From Thermoanaerobacterales bacterium (lineage in GTDB: Bacteria > Actinomycetota > Acidimicrobiia > Acidimicrobiales > JACDCH01), in NCBI GenBank assembly GCA_017577565.1, contig PKRH01000020.1, forward strand, positions 1-34,350: 34,350 nucleotides of DNA. The letters run 5' to 3'. Made by a program: the position numbers and the translations under genes. Positions 1-7,237 of this stretch are shown in pieces (position 1 is the stretch's first letter; each line of letters begins with the position of its first letter). The notes below the pieces were generated by a model that worked only from the letters and a program-made list of their open reading frames with translations, ran no database searches and had not been told where the DNA came from.

Positions 1-24
1 CGCCCCCCCCCGGGGGGGGGGGCG
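1..24. repeat. C9/G11 homopolymer palindrome at the window edge
   Basis: The first 24 bases are CG, nine C, eleven G, CG, a nearly perfect inverted repeat of homopolymers centred between bases 11 and 12. It lies inside the reading frame of the partial minus-strand ORF, where it codes for a Pro run followed by Gly. Such tracts are prone to slippage in replication and in sequencing, so the exact lengths should be treated cautiously. Confidence 0.6.
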
Positions 25-165
25 CGGGGGCCAGGGTTCCCGCCCCGCCGGAGCAGCCGGGGTGGGCGCGGCGGGCGCGGTGGGCGGGTCCGCGGGGGTG
101 TCGTCGGCGGCGGGCTCGGCCGACTGGGCGAGGTCGTCGTCGTGGGGATCGGGAGGTAGCGACAT
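1..165 (-). CDS. N-terminus of an unknown Pro/Ala/Asp-rich protein (partial)
   Basis: An open frame of 55 codons starts at an ATG (165-163) and leaves the window at base 1 without a stop. A GGAG lies about 10 bases upstream of the ATG. The visible segment is low-complexity: an acidic start (MSLPPDPHDDDLAQ), then Ala/Pro/Asp-rich sequence and a Pro run just before the edge. Such disordered N-termini often precede membrane or secreted domains in actinobacteria, but no domain is visible here and I give no function. It diverges from the lipoprotein gene at 253. The main doubt is that any GC-rich frame can look open over this length. Confidence 0.4.
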   Translation of the reverse strand, partial: MSLPPDPHDDDLAQSAEPAADDTPADPPTAPAAPTPAAPAGREPWPPRPPPRGGA

Positions 166-238
166 CGTGGGCTGCTCCAGCGCGAGGGCACTGCGAGGCC
201 GGTGTGCGGCAGGTGCGGGGAGTCTGGCACGCCGCTGC

Positions 239-244
239 TAGCGT
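239..244 (+). promoter_or_regulatory. -10 element TAGCGT for a leaderless lipoprotein mRNA
   Basis: TAGCGT fits TANNNT and ends 8 bases before the GTG start at 253, placing the predicted transcription start at or next to the start codon. No convincing -35 is visible. The same hexamer precedes the ABC ATPase gene near 18470. Confidence 0.45.
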
Positions 245-252
245 GCGGTGTC

Positions 253-795
253 GTGCCCCCCGTCGCTCGCCGGACCGTCCTCGTGGGTGCCGTGGGCGCC
301 GTCGCGCTGGCCGCGTCGGCCGTCGCGGGCTGCGGCGGCCGCCAGCCCGCGGACCGCCTGCCGGCCGACACGGCCCGCTTCACCTGGGGCGAGCGGCGGG
401 CCGAGATCGAGCTGCTCGAGTGCGGGCGCGAGGGCGACGTCGTCGTCATGGCCGGCCGGACCGGTTCGATGGTCCTGCAGGTCGAGGCCGACGTCGGCGA
501 GGGCGGCGAGCGGCGCACCGGCGTCACCGCCGACCTGGGCGGCGACGGGATCTGGGGCGCCTTCGGCCCGGACATGCCGCGGGGCCCCGCGGGTGAGGTC
601 CGCGAGGTGCGGGTCGAGGGCGACCGGCTGATCGTCGAGGGCACGTGGGTGACCTTCGACGGCGGCGCGCTGGTGCCGAAGACCTCGCCCCAGGACGGCC
701 TCGAGGGCCGCCTCGAGGCCCGCTGCCCCGACGACGAGGACGAGAGGGCGGCGCCGGGCGACGGCGCCGTACCGCCACCGGCGCCACCGGCCTGA
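253..795 (+). CDS. Small secreted lipoprotein of unknown function
   Basis: A 180-residue protein if the GTG at 253 is the start. That start gives a compact signal peptide: Arg-Arg, a hydrophobic stretch VLVGAVGAVALAAS and a lipobox AVAGC, with Cys near residue 28 as the lipidated residue. The mature part is predicted beta-rich, with a segment that could form a small sandwich (residues about 40-150), and ends in an acidic, then Pro/Ala-rich tail. A longer start at 202 would add 17 residues ahead of the signal and is less likely. A few Cys remain in the mature part. It ends 34 bp from xseB, which converges on it. I do not recognise the family. It resembles the many small actinobacterial lipoproteins tethered to the outer face of the membrane. 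Confidence 0.65.
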   Translation: MPPVARRTVLVGAVGAVALAASAVAGCGGRQPADRLPADTARFTWGERRAEIELLECGREGDVVVMAGRTGSMVLQVEADVGEGGERRTGVTADLGGDGIWGAFGPDMPRGPAGEVREVRVEGDRLIVEGTWVTFDGGALVPKTSPQDGLEGRLEARCPDDEDERAAPGDGAVPPPAPPA

Positions 796-829
796 TCCCG
801 CCCGCCCGGGGCGCGGTCGCCGCGGTGGC

Positions 830-1156
830 TCAGCCGTCGTCGACGTCGTCGGTGCCGTCGTCGAGGCCGGCCTCGTCGTCCGCCTCGCCGTCCGGCCCGT
901 CGTCGCCGGCGATGGCCGCGGCCGCGTCGGCCTCGGCCTCGAGCTCCCCGACGATCTGCTCGACCTCGAAGCGGGCGGCGGCGATGCGCTCGCGGCAGAG
1001 GCGCAGCAGCTCGGCGGCCCGGCGGACGCGGGCGCCGAGGACGTCGACGTCGACCTCGTCGTCGTCGATCTCGTGGAGGATCTGCTCGAGCTCCCGCAGG
1101 GCGTCGGCGTAGCGCAGCCCCGCGGTGCCCGGGGGACCGGTGGTGTCGTCTGTCAT
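830..1156 (-). CDS. xseB: Exodeoxyribonuclease VII small subunit
   Basis: Encodes 108 residues. The core LRYADALRELEQILHEI and the helix RVRRAAELLRLCRERI match the two-helix hairpin of XseB, which binds the large subunit in several copies. Exonuclease VII degrades single-stranded DNA processively from both ends to short oligonucleotides, in the cytoplasm. The conserved core is about 70 residues; the remaining 35 or so are an Asp/Glu-rich tail (DDGPDGEADDEAG and onward) of a type common in actinobacterial XseB. The ATG start overlaps the xseA stop by 4 bp (ATGA), so the two are almost certainly translationally coupled. The protein is acidic and lacks a signal peptide. Confidence 0.9.
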   Translation of the reverse strand: MTDDTTGPPGTAGLRYADALRELEQILHEIDDDEVDVDVLGARVRRAAELLRLCRERIAAARFEVEQIVGELEAEADAAAAIAGDDGPDGEADDEAGLDDGTDDVDDG

Positions 1157-2664
1157 CGCGTGCTCCCGGACGGGGGATCGGGGTCGGGCGGCGCCGCACC
1201 GGTCGACGTCGCCTCGACCGTGCTGCGGACCTGCCCGTCGGCCAGCGTGGTGACGAGGGCGTCGCCGGGCCGGACGGCGGCCGCCGAGCGGACGACCCGG
1301 CCCGAGCCGTCGCGGGTGATCGACCACCCCCGGGCGAGCGCCCGCGCCGGGTCGAGCGCCCGCACCTGCGCCTCGACGGCGTCCAGCCGGCGGGAGGCGG
1401 CGGCGACCGCCCGGGGCGCCGTGTGGGCCAGGCGGTCGGCGGCCACCTGGAGGCGCTGCTCGTGGGCCCGCGCGTGGGCCCGGGCCCCGGCCTCGACCCG
1501 GCCGACCGTCCGCTCCAGCGTGCCGGCGGCCCGGCGGAGGGCCGCCCGCGCGCCCCGCGCCACGTGGTCGCGGCGGAGGTCGAGGTCGCGGTCGGCCACG
1601 GCGAGGCCCCGGCGGGTGAGGGCGGCGACGTGCCGGCCGCAGGTCCACAGGTGCGTCGCCTCGCGCCGGCTGCGGTGGCGGGCGGCGGCGACGACGGCCC
1701 GCCAGAGCTCCTCGGTGCGCCGGGCCACCTCGCGCACCTGCGCCACGACGGCCTGGGCGCAGGCGGTGGGCGTCTTGTAGCAGGCGTGCGCCACCTCGTC
1801 GGCCACCGAGCGGTCGATGTCGTGGCCGATGCCGGTGAGCACCGGCACCTCCAGCTCGGCGATCGCCCGGGCGATGACCTCGCCGTCGAAGGCCGCCAGG
1901 TCGGTGGCGGCGCCGCCCCCGCGCACGAGCAGCACGAGGTCGACGCCCCGCGCCGCGACCGCCCGCAGGCCCCGGGCGACCGAGGCGGGGGCCCGGGTGC
2001 CCTGCACCCGGACGTCGGCCCGCACGACCGTGAACCCGATGCCGGAGGCCCGCAGCTCGTCGAGCACGTCGTGCTCGGCCGCGCTGCCGGCGCTGGTGAC
2101 CAGCCCGAGGCGCAGCGGCAGCAACGGCCGGGGCAGCCGGGCCTGGCGGTCGAGCAGCCCCTCGGCCGCGAGCTGGCGCAGGACCCGCTCGCGGTCGGCG
2201 GCCAGCCGCCCGAGCGTGAAGTCGGGGTCGATGTCGGACATCTGCAGCTGCAGCCGTCCACCCCGCTCGTAGAAGGTGATGCGGCCCCGGATGCGCACCT
2301 CGGTGCCGTCGGTCATCCGCACCCGGCCGGCGGCGGCGGTGAGCCGGGCGTTGACCCGCCGGCGGGCGGCGTCGAACAGCACCACGGCCAGGGTCGCCCG
2401 GGGCGGGCGGGACAGGTCGCCGTCGGCGGCGGGCTCGACCAGGTCGAACCACACGGTGCCGCCCCGCCGGGCCGGGTTGAGGTTGCGGATGACGCCCCGG
2501 ACCCACACCTCGTCCGGGAAGGCCGTGCGCAGCCGCAGCGCGATGGCCTCGGCCAGCTCGGTGACCGACCACGTGGGGTCGTCGGCGTCGTCCCACAGCG
2601 TGGGGCGGACCGCCCCGGTGGGGACGCCGGTGGCCCGGCCGGATCTGCGCTGCCTCCTCGCCAT
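1153..2664 (-). CDS. xseA: Exodeoxyribonuclease VII large subunit
   Basis: A 503-residue protein, slightly longer than typical XseA (about 400-460). The N-terminal OB-fold domain (residues about 25-120) contains WVRGVIRNLNPARRGGTVWF, the family's DNA-binding segment. The catalytic domain follows, with GLVTSAGSAAEHDVLDEL, the glycine loop LLVRGGG, the GIGHDID motif and the KTPTACAQ helix start. The C-terminal half is a long Arg/Ala-rich helical region, as expected for the coiled-coil that holds XseB. The ATG at 2664 is chosen because it begins just before the conserved region. The frame stays open for 56 more codons upstream, but those are low-complexity Pro/Arg sequence. A TACCGT hexamer 9 bases upstream suggests a leaderless transcript. 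It forms an operon with xseB and diverges from the MBL-fold gene. Confidence 0.92.
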   Translation of the reverse strand: MARRQRRSGRATGVPTGAVRPTLWDDADDPTWSVTELAEAIALRLRTAFPDEVWVRGVIRNLNPARRGGTVWFDLVEPAADGDLSRPPRATLAVVLFDAARRRVNARLTAAAGRVRMTDGTEVRIRGRITFYERGGRLQLQMSDIDPDFTLGRLAADRERVLRQLAAEGLLDRQARLPRPLLPLRLGLVTSAGSAAEHDVLDELRASGIGFTVVRADVRVQGTRAPASVARGLRAVAARGVDLVLLVRGGGAATDLAAFDGEVIARAIAELEVPVLTGIGHDIDRSVADEVAHACYKTPTACAQAVVAQVREVARRTEELWRAVVAAARHRSRREATHLWTCGRHVAALTRRGLAVADRDLDLRRDHVARGARAALRRAAGTLERTVGRVEAGARAHARAHEQRLQVAADRLAHTAPRAVAAASRRLDAVEAQVRALDPARALARGWSITRDGSGRVVRSAAAVRPGDALVTTLADGQVRSTVEATSTGAAPPDPDPPSGSTR

Positions 2665-2673
2665 GCCACCGCC

Positions 2674-2679
2674 ACGGTA
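2674..2679 (-). promoter_or_regulatory. -10 element TACCGT upstream of xseA
   Basis: Read on the minus strand, TACCGT lies 9 bases before the xseA ATG. It fits TANNNT and supports the chosen start, since there is no Shine-Dalgarno sequence in the intervening bases. Confidence 0.4.
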
Positions 2680-2759
2680 GCCAGGGGCTGGGACATCGCC
2701 GGGCGCGGCGGGCGGACCGCCCGGTGCCGCCACCGGTGGGCCCGCGGCGGGTCGCCCGG

Positions 2760-2765
2760 TACGCT
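2760..2765 (+). promoter_or_regulatory. Candidate -10 element TACGCT for the MBL-fold gene
   Basis: TACGCT fits TANNNT and would give a leader of about 40 bases carrying the GAGGGGG ribosome site at 2803-2809. No clear -35 is visible. Confidence 0.3.
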
Positions 2766-2813
2766 CGGCTGCCCACGGCGGGTGGCGTCGCACGGGAGAA
2801 CCGAGGGGGTGAC

Positions 2814-3845
2814 GTGCACACCGAGATCGCACCGGGGGTCCTGCAGATCGACACCCTGCTCGGGGGCTGGCAGCAGGTGACCGCCGGCTACCTCGTGACC
2901 GGCGACGCGCCGGTGCTCGTGGAGACCGGCAGCCAGACCTCGGTGCCCCACCTGCTCGCCGCCCTCGGCGAGCTCGGCGTCGACCCCGGCGAGCTGGCGG
3001 GGGTGGCGGTCACCCACATCCACCTCGACCACGCCGGCGGGGTGGGCGACGTGGCCGCGGCCTTCCCCGAGGCGACCATCTACGTGCACGAGCGGGGCGC
3101 CCGGCACCTCGTCGACCCGAGCCGGCTGGTGAGCAGCGCGGCGATGGTCTACGGCGACCTGCTCGACTCGCTCTACGGGCGGCTGACGCCCACCCCCGCC
3201 GAGCGGGTGGCGGTGCTGCACGACGGCGACGAGGTCGTCGTGTCCTCCAACCGCACGCTGACCGCCGTCGACTCGCCCGGCCACGCCAAGCACCACCTGG
3301 CGCTGCACGACAGCGACTCGGGCCTGCTGTTCGCGGGCGACGCCGTCGGCGTGCGGCTGCCCGACGTCGGCGTGCTGCGCCCGGCCACCCCGCCGCCCGA
3401 CTTCGACCTCCACAGCGCGCTGCGGTCGCTGCGGCGGTTCGCCGACCGCCGGCCCGCCGGCATCGCCCTCGCCCACTTCGGTCTCGTCCCCGACCCGGAG
3501 GCGATCCTCGAGGAGGCCCAGGAGACGCTCGTGCGGTGGGCCGAGGTGGCCGAGGCGGCCTGGCGGGAGGGGCGGGACATCGCGGCGGCGCTGGAGGAGC
3601 GGTTCGGCGACGACCTCGACGGCGTCGACCCGGACCGGCGGGAGAAGCTCGAGACCCTCAACGGCATCCACTCCAACGCCGCCGGGTTCCGCCGGTGGCT
3701 CGAGCAGGGCAACCGGGTGCCGGGCCCGGCGCCCGGCCCGGCGGGGGGCCACGAGCACGGCGGCCACGGCCACGGCGGGCACGGGCACGAGGGCGGGCGC
3801 GGTCGCCACGGCGACGGTCGGCTTGGTGACCGACCGGTAACATAA
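2814..3845 (+). CDS. MBL-fold metallo-hydrolase with His-rich C-terminal tail
   Basis: A 343-residue protein from the GTG at 2814, which follows GAGGGGG by four bases. The frame extends upstream to 2724, but that segment does not look like MBL fold. The metallo-beta-lactamase signature is complete: THIHLDHAGG (His68, His70, Asp72, His73), SPGHAKHH (His157), FAGD (Asp176) and a late His in ALAHFG. These would hold two metal ions for a hydrolytic reaction on an ester or thioester; the substrate is not evident. Residues about 245-310 form a helical extension. The last 40 residues are striking: a Pro/Gly hinge and then a His-Gly tail (GGHEHGGHGHGGHGHEGG), a likely metal-binding or metal-storage segment like those of some nickel, zinc and cobalt proteins. 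No signal peptide is visible, so the protein should be cytoplasmic. Confidence 0.85.
   Translation: MHTEIAPGVLQIDTLLGGWQQVTAGYLVTGDAPVLVETGSQTSVPHLLAALGELGVDPGELAGVAVTHIHLDHAGGVGDVAAAFPEATIYVHERGARHLVDPSRLVSSAAMVYGDLLDSLYGRLTPTPAERVAVLHDGDEVVVSSNRTLTAVDSPGHAKHHLALHDSDSGLLFAGDAVGVRLPDVGVLRPATPPPDFDLHSALRSLRRFADRRPAGIALAHFGLVPDPEAILEEAQETLVRWAEVAEAAWREGRDIAAALEERFGDDLDGVDPDRREKLETLNGIHSNAAGFRRWLEQGNRVPGPAPGPAGGHEHGGHGHGGHGHEGGRGRHGDGRLGDRPVT
3838..3843 (+). promoter_or_regulatory. Candidate -10 TAACAT in an AT-rich patch before the thiolase
   Basis: GTAACATAACTAGACAAC (3837-3854) is strikingly AT-rich for this DNA. TAACAT fits TANNNT and overlaps the end of the MBL-fold gene. A small hairpin, CGGG-acat-CCCG type, follows near 3856-3868. 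The thiolase could therefore have its own promoter rather than rely on read-through. Confidence 0.35.
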
Positions 3846-3887
3846 CTAGACAACGCGGGGACATCCCGTGCAGGAGGAAACGGCGCC

Positions 3888-5090
3888 ATGACCGAAGCAG
3901 TCATCGTCTCCACGGCCCGCAGCCCGATCGGTCGTGCCATGAAGGGCTCCCTCGTCGACGTCAGGCCCGACGACATGACCGCCACCATCGTGAAGGCCGC
4001 GCTCGAGAAGGTCCCCCAACTGGACCCCAAGACCGTCGACGACCTCATCCTCGGCTGCGGCCAGCCGGCCGGCGAGTCGGGCTACAACATGGCCCGCATC
4101 GTCGCCATCCTCGCCGGGATGGACGACGTCCCCGGCGTCACCGTCAACCGGTACTGCTCGTCGTCGCTGCAGGCCATCCGCATGGCCGCCCACGCCATCA
4201 AGGCCGGCGAGGGCGACGTGTTCGTGTGCGCCGGCGTCGAGACGGTGAGCCGCTACGTCAACGGCATGGCCGACACCGGCCCGCACAACCCGCTGTTCGC
4301 CGACGCCGAGGCCCGCACGAAGGACCTGTCCAACGGCGCCGACTCGTGGGAGCCGTTCCCCGGCCTGCCCGACGTCTACATCGCCATGGGGCAGACCGCC
4401 GAGAACGTGCGGTTGAAGGAGGGCGTCACCCGTCGCGAGATGGACGAGTTCGCGACCCGCAGCCAGCAGCTCGCCGTGGCCAACCAGGAGAACGGCTTCT
4501 GGGAGGCCGAGATCACGCCGATCACGACGCCCTCGGGCACCGTCGTCACCAAGGACGACGGCCCCCGGCCCGGCACGACCGTCGAGAAGCTGGCCGAGCT
4601 GAAGCCCGCCTTCCGGCCGGACGGCGAGGTGACCGCCGGCAACTCCTGCCCGCTCAACGACGGCGCCGCCGCCGTCATCGTCATGAGCGACACCAAGGCC
4701 AGGGAGCTGGGCATCACCCCGCTGGCCCGGATCGTCGCCTCGGGCGTCAGCGGCCTGAACCCCGAGATCATGGGCCTCGGCCCCATCGAGGCGTCCCGCC
4801 AGGCGCTGAAGCGGGCCGGCATGACCATCGACGACATCGACCTCGTCGAGATCAACGAGGCGTTCGCCGCCCAGGTCATCCCGTCGGCCCGGCACCTCGG
4901 CATCCCGATCGAGAAGCTCAACGTCAAGGGCGGCGCCATCGCCCTCGGGCACCCGTTCGGCATGACCGGCGCCCGCATCGCCACCACCCTGATCCACGCG
5001 CTGCAGGACGAGGACAAGACCCTCGGCCTCGAGACCATGTGCGTCGGCGGCGGCCAGGGCATGGCGATGATCTTCGAGCGCCTGAGCTGA
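3888..5090 (+). CDS. Thiolase (acetyl-CoA C-acyltransferase family)
   Basis: A 400-residue type I thiolase, normal length for the family. It cleaves 3-ketoacyl-CoA with CoA, or in the other direction condenses two acyl-CoAs, in the cytoplasm. The nucleophile Cys90 sits in VNRYCSSSLQAI. NEAFA is present, as are GGAIALGHPFGMTGAR with the general-base His and the second catalytic Cys in CVGGGQGMA. A strong ribosome site (AGGAGGAA, about ten bases upstream) supports the ATG at 3888. Gene context does not fix its substrate. It is not part of the steroid operon on the other strand, and its active-site sequences differ from those of the FadA6-like protein at 18511, so it probably serves general or short-chain beta-oxidation. 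A hairpin follows the gene. Confidence 0.92.
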   Translation: MTEAVIVSTARSPIGRAMKGSLVDVRPDDMTATIVKAALEKVPQLDPKTVDDLILGCGQPAGESGYNMARIVAILAGMDDVPGVTVNRYCSSSLQAIRMAAHAIKAGEGDVFVCAGVETVSRYVNGMADTGPHNPLFADAEARTKDLSNGADSWEPFPGLPDVYIAMGQTAENVRLKEGVTRREMDEFATRSQQLAVANQENGFWEAEITPITTPSGTVVTKDDGPRPGTTVEKLAELKPAFRPDGEVTAGNSCPLNDGAAAVIVMSDTKARELGITPLARIVASGVSGLNPEIMGLGPIEASRQALKRAGMTIDDIDLVEINEAFAAQVIPSARHLGIPIEKLNVKGGAIALGHPFGMTGARIATTLIHALQDEDKTLGLETMCVGGGQGMAMIFERLS

Positions 5091-5124
5091 CGGCGATCGA
5101 CCGGATCCCGACCTGATCCACCGT

Positions 5125-5153
5125 CACGGGCCGGCCCCCGGGGCCGGCCCGTG
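5125..5153. terminator. GC-rich hairpin between thiolase and HAD gene
   Basis: CACGGGCCGGCCCC is followed, after one base, by its exact reverse complement: a 14-bp stem 35 bases after the thiolase stop and 62 bases beyond the end of the convergent HAD gene. There is no T-run, but T-poor hairpins are usual in very GC-rich actinobacteria. It could serve both strands. Confidence 0.55.
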
Positions 5154-5215
5154 GCGCGCCCGGGCTCGGCGCGGCGCGCCGGTGGGGCGCCGCCCGCGAC
5201 CGGTCGGTCCGGCGG

Positions 5216-5941
5216 TCAGCCCGGCCGTCGGCGCTCGGCGACCAGGCGGCGCAGGTCGTCGAGGTGCAGGTCCTCGAGCGACCGCACGGTGAGGTCGACG
5301 AGCTCGGCCGGGACGTCGACGACGTGGGGGATGCCGACGACCACGCAGCCCGCCGCCCTGGCGGCGCGGGCGCCGTTCGGCGAGTCCTCCAGCGCGACGC
5401 AGTCCCGGGGGTCGGCGCCGACCGCGGCGGCGGCCGCCAGGTAGGGGTCGGGGTGGGGCTTGCCCCGCGGGACCTCGTCGCCCACGACCGTGCGGGTGAA
5501 GGTGCCCGGGGGCAGGTGGGCGACGACGGCGTCGGCCAGGCGGCGCCACGACATCGTGACCAGCACGCAGGGGACGTCCGCGGCCCGGAGCTCCGCCAGC
5601 AGCTCCCGGGCGCCGGGCTGCCACGGCGGGTGCTCGTCGACCTGCTCGATGACCCGGTCCATCATCCGCTCGACGATCTCGGTGGGCGGCAGGTCGACGC
5701 CGCCGATCGTGCGCAGGCGCTCGGCCGAGTCGAGCAGGTCGAGGCCGACGAGCGACAGGGCGTCCTCGTGGGTCCAGGTGCCGCCGTGGTCGGCGACGAG
5801 CTTGGTCTCGGCCTTGATCCAGTAGGGCTCGGTGTCGACCAGCGTGCCGTCCATGTCCCACAGGACGGCGGACGGCAGCGGCGCGCCGGAGGCCGGGCGG
5901 TCGGTCGGGGGCGTCGGGGCGGGGGAGGTCGTGGGGTCCAT
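5216..5941 (-). CDS. HAD-superfamily phosphatase, beta-phosphoglucomutase-like
   Basis: A 241-residue HAD hydrolase of subfamily IA size. Motif I is DMDGTLVDTEPYW, with the nucleophilic Asp and the acid/base Asp two residues on. Motif II is VLVTMSW, motif III is the Lys of RGKPHPDPYL and motif IV is ALEDSPNGARAA. The helical cap lies between motifs I and II (residues about 45-110). Members dephosphorylate small sugar phosphates or phosphoglycolate-type metabolites, or act as mutases; the exact substrate cannot be read from the sequence. The ATG at 5941 places a 25-residue Pro/Thr-rich leader ahead of motif I; no clear ribosome site is seen, so a downstream start is possible. It stands alone between a terminator-like hairpin and a 320-base gap. 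Confidence 0.85.
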   Translation of the reverse strand: MDPTTSPAPTPPTDRPASGAPLPSAVLWDMDGTLVDTEPYWIKAETKLVADHGGTWTHEDALSLVGLDLLDSAERLRTIGGVDLPPTEIVERMMDRVIEQVDEHPPWQPGARELLAELRAADVPCVLVTMSWRRLADAVVAHLPPGTFTRTVVGDEVPRGKPHPDPYLAAAAAVGADPRDCVALEDSPNGARAARAAGCVVVGIPHVVDVPAELVDLTVRSLEDLHLDDLRRLVAERRRPG

Positions 5942-6261
5942 CGGTCGTCGGTGCTCGGTGTGCCGGCCCGGTGGCCCGGCACGCCGAGGCGTCGAATCTA
6001 CCGGCCCCGCCCCCCTCCACCCCGCCGGCCCTCCTGCCGGGTGCCCGGTCGGTCGCCGCCCCACCCGTTCCGGCGTCCGTGGCACGCACCTGCCCGCGTG
6101 GGCGACGCCCGTTCCCCGCCGGGCGGCGATCGGCCCCCTCCCGACCCGCTTCCGGCGTCGCCGGCGCGCGCACGTGCGCGTGAGGGACGCCGGTTCGGGC
6201 CGGCTCCGGCCGGGGGCGGGCCGGGGTTCGCCGAGGCCGCGGCTCGGTGGGCCGGCCGTCC
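5942..6261. other. 320-base intergenic region
   Basis: No gene is convincing here. On the minus strand TAGATT (6000-5995) is a possible -10 for the HAD gene with a leader of about 50 bases. A perfect 14-base palindrome, CGCGCACGTGCGCG, lies at 6167-6180; it could be a hairpin after the SDR gene or a protein-binding site. Open frames crossing the region are Arg/Pro-rich shadows. Confidence 0.5.
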
Positions 6262-7176
6262 TCAGCTGGCGCCGTACACCGGGGCGGGGGTCGGCGCCTT
6301 GGCCAGCAGCTCGTCGACGACGGGGCCGAGCTCGGCGGGGTCCCAGCGGGCGCCCTTGTCGATCGCCGGGCCGTGCTGCCAGCCGTCGGCGACCGACACC
6401 TTCCCGCCCTCGACCTCGAAGACCCGCCCGGTCACGTGCGCCGACTGCGGCGACCCCAGCCAGACGACGAGCGGCGCGACGTTCTCCGGCGCCATGGCGT
6501 CGAACGCGTCGGGGTCGGCGGGCGGCGCCATCTTCTCGGAGAAGACCGTCTCGGTCATGCGGGTGCGGGCCGAGGGGGCGATGGCGTTGGCGGTCACGCC
6601 GTAGCGGCCCAGCTCGGCCGCCTGCACCAGCGTGAGGGTGGCGATGCCGGCCTTGGCGGCGCTGTAGGCGGCCTGGCCGACCGAGCCCATCAGCCCGGCG
6701 CCCGAGGACGTGTTGACGATCCGGGCGTCGACCGGCTCGCCCGCCTTGGCCAGGGCCCGCCAGTGCTCGGCGGCGAAGCGCGCCACGGCGAAGTGGCCCT
6801 TGAGGTGGACCCGGATGACGGCGTCCCACTCGTCCTCGCCGCAGTTGACGAACATGCGGTCGCGCACGATGCCGGCGTTGTTGACGACGACGTCGAGCCG
6901 GCCGAAGGCGTCGAGGGCGGTGCGCACCAGCGACCGGGCGCCCTCCCAGTCGGCGACGTCGTCGGTGCTGGCCACCGCCTCCCCGCCGACGGCCGTGATC
7001 TCGTCGACCACCTGCTGGGCGGCGGCGCGGGACCCGCCGGTGCCGTCGAGCTCGACGCCCACGTCGTTGACGACCACCTTCGCCCCCTGGCGGGCGAACT
7101 CGAGCGCGTGGGCCCGCCCGATGCCCCGTGCCGCGCCGGTGACGATGACGACGCGCCCCTCGCAGATGCCGGTCAT
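6262..7176 (-). CDS. SDR-family oxidoreductase (like mycobacterial Rv3548c)
   Basis: A 304-residue short-chain dehydrogenase/reductase. The NAD(P) motif TGAARGIG starts near residue 13, NNAG is present, and the catalytic YSAAKAG has its Ser in TSSGAG. The C-terminal third is longer than in classical SDRs and ends VYGAS. From memory, this long form (VNDVGVELDGTGG, NAIAPSARTRM, VTGRVFEVEGGK) closely resembles Rv3548c of the mycobacterial KstR2 steroid regulon. The ATG at 7176 is favoured over one 21 codons upstream because the -10-like CATCAT ends six bases before it, with CTGACG 17 bp further up as a -35. That -35 lies in the palindrome shared with the echA20 region. A role in steroid or acyl-CoA oxidation is inferred from this. 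Confidence 0.85.
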   Translation of the reverse strand: MTGICEGRVVIVTGAARGIGRAHALEFARQGAKVVVNDVGVELDGTGGSRAAAQQVVDEITAVGGEAVASTDDVADWEGARSLVRTALDAFGRLDVVVNNAGIVRDRMFVNCGEDEWDAVIRVHLKGHFAVARFAAEHWRALAKAGEPVDARIVNTSSGAGLMGSVGQAAYSAAKAGIATLTLVQAAELGRYGVTANAIAPSARTRMTETVFSEKMAPPADPDAFDAMAPENVAPLVVWLGSPQSAHVTGRVFEVEGGKVSVADGWQHGPAIDKGARWDPAELGPVVDELLAKAPTPAPVYGAS

Positions 7177-7182
7177 GCGGGC

Positions 7183-7211
7183 ATGATGGCACAGACCTGA
7201 CACACCGTCAG
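7183..7211 (-). promoter_or_regulatory. SDR promoter with the -35 inside the operator
   Basis: On the minus strand CTGACG (7211-7206) and CATCAT (7188-7183) are separated by exactly 17 bp, and the ATG follows after six bases, giving a leaderless transcript. A repressor bound to the palindrome would cover the -35. Confidence 0.5.
7197..7211. promoter_or_regulatory. Palindromic operator, copy A (CTGACACACCGTCAG)
   Basis: Fifteen bases with inverted arms CTGAC/GTCAG around a 5-base centre. It is the exact reverse complement of the site at 25574-25588 and differs at two central bases from the one at 23030-23044. It lies between the divergent SDR and LLM-class genes. Form and size suit a TetR-family dimer. 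It is not the KstR2 motif known from mycobacteria. Confidence 0.65.
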
Positions 7212-7237
7212 AGAAGTCGCCGCGAGGGGGAGCCGCC

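Noticed and set aside
783..829. Inverted repeat GCCACCG...CGGTGGC between the lipoprotein and xseB stops
   Set aside because: Only 7 bp with a 33-base loop; it could help termination but is too weak to list as a terminator.
3894..3906. TGACCGAAGCAGTCA-like sequence at the start of the thiolase gene
   Set aside because: The arms match the steroid-region palindrome only in part, the centre is different, and it codes for the conserved thiolase start.
5971..6183. A 70-codon plus-strand frame in the 320-base gap
   Set aside because: No ribosome site, no -10 at a suitable distance, and a Pro/Arg/Ala composition like that of the many shadow frames.
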